Origin: Gyrodactylus bullatarudis
Taxonomy: Eukaryota > Platyhelminthes > Monogenea > Gyrodactylidea > Gyrodactylidae
Direction of reading: 5' to 3'
Assembly: GCA_012064415.1 (NCBI GenBank)
Contig: SSNU01000260.1
Location: forward strand, 1-46,768
Length of the DNA stretch: 46,768 nucleotides
In this document: positions 43,901 to 46,768 of the stretch, one piece after another
Layout: each line of letters opens with the position of its first letter
Numbering within the stretch: position 1 is the first letter of the stretch
Translations under genes and position numbers: made by a program
Notes under the pieces: generated by a model
The model's database searches: none
Seen by the model: the letters and a program-made list of their open reading frames with translations, nothing else
Told to the model about the DNA's origin: nothing

Positions 43901-45404
43901 AGATGAGACTTATTTCCCGAACATCAAGTTAACAAGTGTACACATTGTACGTTTAATCAGTATATTCAAAGTGTACACCATCAACCGTTCAATGTGTACA
44001 CCGAGTTTTCACTTTGAACGTAACATATATACTGTATACTATACAATTACCAACACTTACCTCATACTGTATTGACTGCCAAATGTGTCGCGGGGATATT
44101 TTTTCTAGTTCCTTGGCATCTTTACTAGATATGAGCTTCTTGTCTTTCATTGAGTTAAAAACTCTTATGATAATCATAAAAGAACAGGCATGCTTGAATA
44201 ACGACATGAAAACCAGGTCAATGTATCTTATGAGGTTGGAAACGTTATTTGATTCTTTGAGATTTATCGGTTCTCCTTCTTGAATCAATTGTTGAGATAT
44301 TTCTTCATAAGCTTTAACAGTTATCTGATTATGAATTTCACCGAGAAGACCACATCCTCTAGTATAAACAATCGAATCTCTTTCATTGATATCTCTAGTA
44401 TCATCATATAGTTTGTATTTATAATCATCAAATTTTTCAAATAATTTGCCCAAATTCTGAAGACAATATGTGACATTTACCAGAGAAGGTGCCCAATTCT
44501 CAAAATTTAATGACAAACTGTTTTCTTCTAAATTGGTATTTCTCAGCTGAGCATTCATGAAACTTTTGATGTTTTTGAATTTTTCAGTATCAATAATTGG
44601 TTGATCTACACAGACTTTTTGCCAATCCATGAATACCGTTTCATAATTACAAATCTCTCTAAAGAATGGAATCAAACATGGATTTAGAGATACTTTCTAA
44701 GCAAGTTTAAGCTCACTTGTTTTTTTTCACCTTTTGAATTGATGTGTCGAGAATTTGTTTGAAAATGAATCTATCAATTTCTTCTTGGAGAGCATCTACT
44801 AAAAAATTACTTTTGGAAATAAGCTCAGTGGAAATAGTTTGCAGAGCAGCTACATCTTTCAATTTTTCATTACTAATTTCAAAGGCTTTTTTTAAAAGTT
44901 CGGTAGCCTCGACCCATCGTTTTGATCGAATTAAATTAATAATGACATCAGGCGTGTAGCGAACTTGATCAATCAAATCTAAATATTCAAGAATTTCTCT
45001 TTGCTCAATCAATTCTATCCAAAGTCTTCTGAGATCTTCCGAATTGCATCTGAGTAAGGTTCTACATTCGATAAGATCTTTTTTCATTTTTGATATAGAG
45101 TTTTTATTTTCTGGATTTTAATATATTAATATTCGTTCATTACGATAGATAATTTGAGATATTGAATTGTAAGCTGTAAGGATATTTTGAACTTCCTTTT
45201 TCTTTTCTGCTAAGCATTTATCAAGAGTTCTATTCACATCAGTATATTCTCGCTCCAATTCTGATTTCTTTTTTTCTCTAACATCCTTTTCAGAACTGAA
45301 CAGCAGATATTTATTTAATTCTTACTTTTGCTGTAAGCTTCTTATGAGTGACATCAAGTAGGTTGTCTAAAATAAATCAAGAATAAACTAACTTTCGTAG
45401 CCAT
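28949..45404 (-). CDS. EXOC4: Exocyst complex component 4 (Sec8)
   Basis: Subunit of the octameric exocyst that tethers secretory vesicles to the plasma membrane. Fifteen coding exons: 45404-45393, 45366-45326, 45295-45144, 45110-44731, 44696-44061, 40027-39826, 39749-39630, 39572-39379, 37630-37299, 37260-36797, 33747-33580, 30120-29954, 29695-29363, 29303-29192, 29155-28949. Family blocks include TYLMSLIRSLQ, AYNSISQIIYQNKNSISKMK, LLRCNSEDLRRLWIE, ICRPNINNICFIYLKIQRYI, KKCRLREFLDKIVYEFL, DEDISRFWKKFPNW, LAVLHESL, CLLTIYLEVRARAYNVFGHL and LQQEISSITENQETDL. The first coding exon is 12 nt. Introns between early exons are 26-34 nt, while others are kilobases long and full of transposons. Total length is one base over a multiple of three: exon 39749-39630 needs a 1-nt correction near 39715-39722 to stay open. 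With it the protein is about 1172 residues, longer than human (974). Confidence 0.92.
30956..33328 (+). mobile_element. MULE (Mutator-like) transposon with about 200-bp TIRs
   Basis: Inverted repeats 30956-31155 and about 33128-33328 (tip GTATTTTATGTGGGATACAT) surround one transposase. Both arms contain a homopolymer block, G-run at about 31000 and a long C-run at about 33274. Length about 2.37 kb. It lies in the EXOC4 intron between exons 33747-33580 and 30120-29954, in the opposite direction. Confidence 0.9.
31544..33069 (+). pseudogene. MULE transposase with SWIM finger and its own 28-nt intron
   Basis: Exon 31544-31768 (a FLYWCH/WRKY-like zinc-binding start with CVSEDCRFDISL and HSCHE) joins in frame to 31797 onward through a 28-nt intron (GTAAGC to TTTTAG). 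DDE core: first Asp in IIAVDGCHFKS, second in VILSDREKGL, Glu in SNAAESANAAI. A SWIM zinc finger CSCGLVKINGYPCKH follows, then a basic tail KKGRPKKKR. A 1-nt insertion at about 32040 (run of T) breaks the frame just before the first Asp; everything else is open. It is nearly intact, hence a recent arrival. Confidence 0.9.
33329..33579 (-). other. Intronic spacer of EXOC4
   Basis: Intron sequence between the MULE copy and exon 33747-33580. A short open stretch at 33375-33482 (DAFDVLKKFEKLAFIAIPLY) has an acceptor-like AG in front but is not needed: exon 33747-33580 has a good donor (GTAAAT) and joins directly to 30120 (HESL then CWFYEEV). Confidence 0.5.
34290..35112 (+). mobile_element. GIN/KRBA2-type integrase element remnant
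   Basis: Plus-strand pieces read FNDARYEEFVNKVKSSKNPD, then NYDVEVIENEETLTRKRVNN, then ILDDEHKS, stop, GHGRLNKMREVIRKRYYNIS. The last is the His/Cys integrase zinc-binding segment (H...GHGG...RYxNI) found in the integrase-like proteins related to KRBA2 and SCAND3. Frame breaks lie at about 34906 and 35032. A 28-bp palindrome at about 34296-34323 (GTAGAAACTGAGTTTCCAC) uses the same end motif as the inverted repeats at 43205. The downstream core is missing; a Penelope repeat starts at about 35270. Confidence 0.65.
35307..35345 (-). ncRNA. Degenerate hammerhead-like core in Penelope repeat (left copy)
   Basis: Minus strand: GCCACTGGTGATGCTTAAAG followed by AAATACGTATATGG. It keeps GAAA with an AUAC/GUAU stem III and an A at the cleavage position. 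Core A6 is changed to G and stem II cannot form, so it is probably inactive. Hammerhead ribozymes are known from the terminal repeats of Penelope elements. Confidence 0.5.
36602..36636 (+). ncRNA. Degenerate hammerhead-like core in Penelope repeat (right copy)
   Basis: Plus strand: GCCACTGATGATGCTTTAAG followed by AAATACGTATGTGG. The CUGAUGA and GAAA boxes are both intact, and stem III AUAC/GUAU and stem I CCAC/GUGG pair. Stem II is collapsed and the cleavage-site base is G, which is not cleavable. It is the inverted counterpart of the copy at 35307-35345. Confidence 0.55.
37690..37757 (+). repeat. Duplicated fragment of the IS630-like element
   Basis: AATTAACCTACTAGCAAAG with TGGTCACTGGTAA and GCTATATCCATATGA recurs at about 38067-38119 with a few changes. 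The SINE lies between the two copies, so this is a direct repeat of about 52-60 bp left by insertion or unequal exchange. Confidence 0.7.
37852..37904 (-). ncRNA. Type I hammerhead ribozyme, complete core
   Basis: Minus strand. The conserved boxes CTGACGA and GAAA are joined by stem II GTCC-TAATAA-GGAC. Stem III is minimal, ACGCGT read through to C17 (GUC triplet). Stem I pairs GGTGTA with TACATC; beyond a small internal loop (TAT/T), GGC pairs with GCC. All invariant core positions are present and the predicted cut is between 37862 and 37861. The 4-bp stem II with a 6-nt loop and the looped stem I closely resemble the schistosome Sm-alpha hammerhead. With a stem III this short, activity would be expected mainly from tandem or dimeric transcripts, or weakly from monomers. 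Confidence 0.88.
37852..37970 (-). mobile_element. tRNA-derived SINE carrying the hammerhead ribozyme
   Basis: Reading the minus strand from about 37970: a tRNA-like head with box A GGCCTAGTGGTTAG (37957-37944) and a perfect box B GGTTCGAATCC (37916-37906), then the hammerhead immediately after. Box spacing is that of a tRNA polymerase III promoter. A simple tRNA gene is excluded because no acceptor stem closes around it. The 3' limit is uncertain; unique-looking sequence continues to about 37760. It lies in an EXOC4 intron (39379 to 37630) in the sense direction of that gene. I see one copy in the window. Confidence 0.8.
37980..38945 (+). mobile_element. IS630/Tc1-like transposon remnant with broken transposase
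   Basis: The coding part runs from about 38117 to 38943. It starts FPQTTLQECVEHILQTFEVS (helix-turn-helix region), then VVWIDETNFNLF (first Asp), IVCDNAPIHNR (second Asp), and after a stop and small deletion at about 38663 FLLNPIEKAWSSFKEKV (catalytic Glu region). The tail is open to the TAA at 38943. The Asp-Glu spacing is shorter than normal, so residues are lost. The left end (ACTCAACACTCCCATGG) has a solo match at 23850. No right terminal repeat was found. Confidence 0.75.
40454..42509 (+). mobile_element. piggyBac transposon, complete ends, TTAA duplication
   Basis: TTAA at 40450-40453 and 42510-42513 flank ends CCCTAGTTCTGGAAAT (left) and its inverse (right). Palindromes GGGGGTGTATACACCCCC or variants lie just inside both ends (40470, 40645, 42451). 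One transposase is inside. Length 2056 bp. It is inserted in the TIR element at 40269-43049, itself in the EXOC4 intron between 44061 and 40027. Confidence 0.93.
40779..42366 (+). pseudogene. piggyBac transposase, several lesions
   Basis: The start ATG at 40779 opens an acidic N-terminus (DSDLSQISSDDGDAIISDYA, DEEID), then the DDE domain (EIKTWIGISLLFGVLKQASM, ITIDEQLVKFRGRCPFKVFI, PTKPGKYGIKIWAACDAKN, GRTITCDNFL, KGGVDTLDQLVRYYSCKRGT), then the C-terminal zinc-binding Cys-rich domain (CTICPRNLDRSGYKKCSKC). Lesions: TAA at 41412, a frame change at about 41720 and another at about 41940. Few lesions in about 590 codons suggest a fairly young, inactive copy. Confidence 0.9.
43205..44012. mobile_element. 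Non-autonomous element with 78-bp inverted repeats and GIN-like Cys tail
   Basis: Arms 43205-43282 and 43935-44012 (GTGTACACATTGAACGGTTG inside) are inverse with few mismatches. The interior, at about 43735-43846, reads MLRYDCATECLSNRGKCRRN then KVFCNSRSYKSFSW and a stop, a decayed relative of the Cys-rich tail at 42640-42837. The end motif TCAATGTGGAAACTC recurs at 34300. It begins only 49 bp into the EXOC4 intron after exon 44696-44061. Confidence 0.7.
44697..44730 (-). other. 34-nt intron of EXOC4
   Basis: Donor GTGAAA after codon AAG, acceptor GCTTAG before AAA-GTA-TCT. Reading through would hit TGA; splicing joins the N-terminal coiled-coil region to the following exon. Confidence 0.75.
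45367..45392 (-). other. 26-nt intron after a 12-nt first coding exon (EXOC4)
   Basis: ATG-GCT-ACG-AAA is followed by GTTAGT, and the acceptor ATTTTAG precedes ACA-ACC-TAC, which opens the conserved Sec8 start TYLMSLIRSL. It is the shortest intron I can support in the window; the first exon is inferred from frame and splice sites and would need a transcript. Confidence 0.65.
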
Positions 45405-45833
45405 GAGGTTGAATTTGTTATTTTTCTCAAAATTATTTATTCATAAATACTCCTTGAGTTAAAGAAAACATTCTTATTTTTCAAGTTTTTTTGTTTCTAT
45501 TAGTTGTAACTATAAAAAGTATTAGTAAGTTACTAATATTTTTTACTAGTAGTAACTAATAATTAGTTAATAATTCTATCAGAATCTAATAGATTTATTT
45601 CTAAGTCTTATAGCATAGAATCTAATTTTGCAAGAAAAATCTATTCGTCCGTCAGTCTAATGACATTAGAGTCTAATGCATAAATTTCAGCTGACAAAAG
45701 TTATCTATACTCAAAGTAAGAAAGTTCTGAATAATCAAAATTCAAGTTTCAAAAACTTATAATAAAGTAATCACCGAATTTTATCATGTCATATCAACTG
45801 CATTATTCAGAATACAGGACAATGTGAGAAAGA
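45405..45833. promoter_or_regulatory. Interval between divergent EXOC4 and small membrane ORF
   Basis: 429 bp of AT-rich DNA between the divergent start codons. Repeated forms of AGTAACTAATA, TTAGTTAATAA and TCTAATGACATTAGAGTCTA give short palindromes around 45525-45695. No named motif. Confidence 0.35.
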
Positions 45834-46064
45834 ATGTACCTCTTATGCTCAGTGGAAAAGAAAAGATTTCTTATACGAATGAAACTCTCTCTGGCACTGT
45901 ATTTGATCTTGACTATTCTATCAAGTATCATAATATATAATCTTTTTAGAGCCTCAAAAGATATAATTGGAGCCAGAAAAAAATTCAATGATCTTGGAAA
46001 AAATCTTGAGTCTGCCATATTTCTAAACAATTGTGTTGAATATTACTCTAAAAAAAATTCCTAA
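45834..46064 (+). CDS. Small single-pass membrane protein, 61-76 aa, unidentified
   Basis: Either the ATG at 45834 or the one at 45879 could start it. The second gives MKLSLALYLILTILSSIIIY, an N-terminal hydrophobic anchor, then a basic and polar tail (FRASKDIIGARKKFNDLGKN, LESAIFLNNCVEYYSKKNS). Size and layout are like small mitochondrial inner-membrane assembly factors, but I cannot name a family. There are no introns. Support rests on composition and on the codon-like tail, so it may be spurious. Confidence 0.4.
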   Translation: MYLLCSVEKKRFLIRMKLSLALYLILTILSSIIIYNLFRASKDIIGARKKFNDLGKNLESAIFLNNCVEYYSKKNS

Positions 46065-46562
46065 ATGTATTAAATAAATTTCTTATACATTATCTACTAT
46101 CTTGGTCCATGAGATTAGTTTTTTTAATTAATTATACATGTTTTTATTTGATAAAGTTTGTAAAATAGTTTTGATTATCTGGTACATAAATTGAAATTGT
46201 TGAGGTTGTATTCCCCCTAAATATAAATTGATTTGACTTCAAATAACAAGCCTTCTAATAGTACCCGAAGAGCCAAGACTAGTGCCGTACCGGCACCACA
46301 CAACAAATGGCGAAATGGACTTGAGAACCCTATTAGCTGAGTAAGCTAAACAGATCAGGTAGCTCAAAAATTGCTAATTGTCAGATAATAGTTTTGTGAT
46401 TAGGTAAGAGCAACAACACATGTTGGGTAAGTAAGTAGGTAATAATAAGTAGGTAATTAGTATATTTCCAGCATTTAAAACAATAATCTCTATGAAGACA
46501 ATGATAACGTAATATTTTTTTATATCAGTTCAACTTATATGTATTCAACTTAGATTGACTAA
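46065..46562. other. Intergenic, no supported gene
   Basis: AT-rich. A locally GC-rich hairpin GTGCCG-TAC-CGGCAC at about 46281-46295 stands out; the 90 bp around it could be part of a short interspersed repeat, but no tRNA boxes are visible. A GTAAGTAGGTAATAATAAGT direct-repeat stretch follows at about 46427-46455. Confidence 0.35.
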
Positions 46563-46768
46563 TGATAGTGAGATTGACAAGACTTGATTTTGAACTCCAA
46601 AAAACTGCCCTACTTATATTTCGATTTAAACAAATAAAAGATGTTGAAGATGATGATAGAGCCATACTTGGTTTAGACGCTCTTAGAAAGTTAAAGTTGA
46701 TTATTTCTTTTGACTCTCCTCTGGAAGTTGTGAAAGCGTTGTCGTTTGTCGTTGGAAGAATCTCCACA
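46563..46768 (+). CDS. Possible 5' part of an unidentified gene, runs off the window
   Basis: Open from ATG at 46563 to the last base: MIVRLTRLDFELQKTALLIF, RFKQIKDVEDDDRAILGLDA, LRKLKLIISFDSPLEVVKAL, SFVVGRIST. The amphipathic, charged pattern looks like real helical protein more than the opposite-strand ORF does. No family recognised. An acceptor-like CAACTTAG just upstream (about 46547-46554) means it could also be an internal exon. Confidence 0.4.

Noticed and set aside
46525..46767. Minus-strand ORF at the right edge
   Set aside because: Ser/Asn-rich shadow; the plus strand over the same bases has a more protein-like composition.

Overview
This is a eukaryotic window, almost certainly animal. 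It is very AT-rich, its genes are interrupted by spliceosomal introns, and it carries animal-type genes (a class I PI3-kinase with an adaptor-binding domain, exocyst subunit EXOC4/Sec8, a LysM-GRAM-TLDc protein of the OXR1/NCOA7 family) and animal-type transposons (Penelope-like, Tc1, piggyBac, MULE, a GIN/KRBA2-type integrase element, MITEs, a tRNA-SINE). The most distinctive host trait is intron size. By matching exons to conserved protein families I can place many introns of only 26-40 nt. Such tiny introns in an animal suggest a strongly reduced lineage (orthonectid or dicyemid 'mesozoans', or another parasitic spiralian). That placement is inference; the species cannot be read from the sequence.

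Layout. 492-2251 (-): 5' two-thirds of mitochondrial methylmalonyl-CoA mutase; its 3' exons lie beyond base 1. 2.3-4.9 kb: intergenic, with a 714-bp foldback repeat. 4893-5978 (+): NIF3-like protein, copy 1. 6.4-9.3 kb (-): an unidentified small gene whose long intron holds a Penelope remnant and two MITEs. 11476-12618 (-): NIF3-like protein, copy 2, with extra introns. 12967-15039 (-): OXR1-like TLDc gene, 5' end not found. 16328-17234 (-): C2H2 zinc-finger gene, divergent from a coiled-coil gene at 17518-18190 (+). 18293-27949 (-): complete class I PI3K catalytic subunit in seven exons, with two large introns filled by Penelope, piggyBac and Tc1 copies and an 834-base N gap. 28120-28913 (+): multi-pass membrane protein. 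28949-45404 (-): complete EXOC4 in 15 exons, the first coding exon being 12 nt; its introns hold MULE, GIN, Penelope, IS630/Tc1, SINE and piggyBac copies. 45.8-46.8 kb: two small plus-strand ORFs.

Genes are packed head-to-head or tail-to-tail with 35-430 bp between them. Transposons are concentrated in a few hugely expanded introns while neighbouring introns stay near 30 nt. The most interesting object is a tRNA-derived SINE at about 37.85-37.97 kb. It carries a complete type I hammerhead ribozyme, very like the schistosome Sm-alpha ribozyme, in the sense orientation of the EXOC4 pre-mRNA. Degenerate hammerhead-like cores also lie in the two inverted repeats of the neighbouring Penelope element. 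Two further points stand out: two NIF3 paralogues that differ by two 30-32 nt introns, and a MULE transposase gene that itself contains a 28-nt intron.
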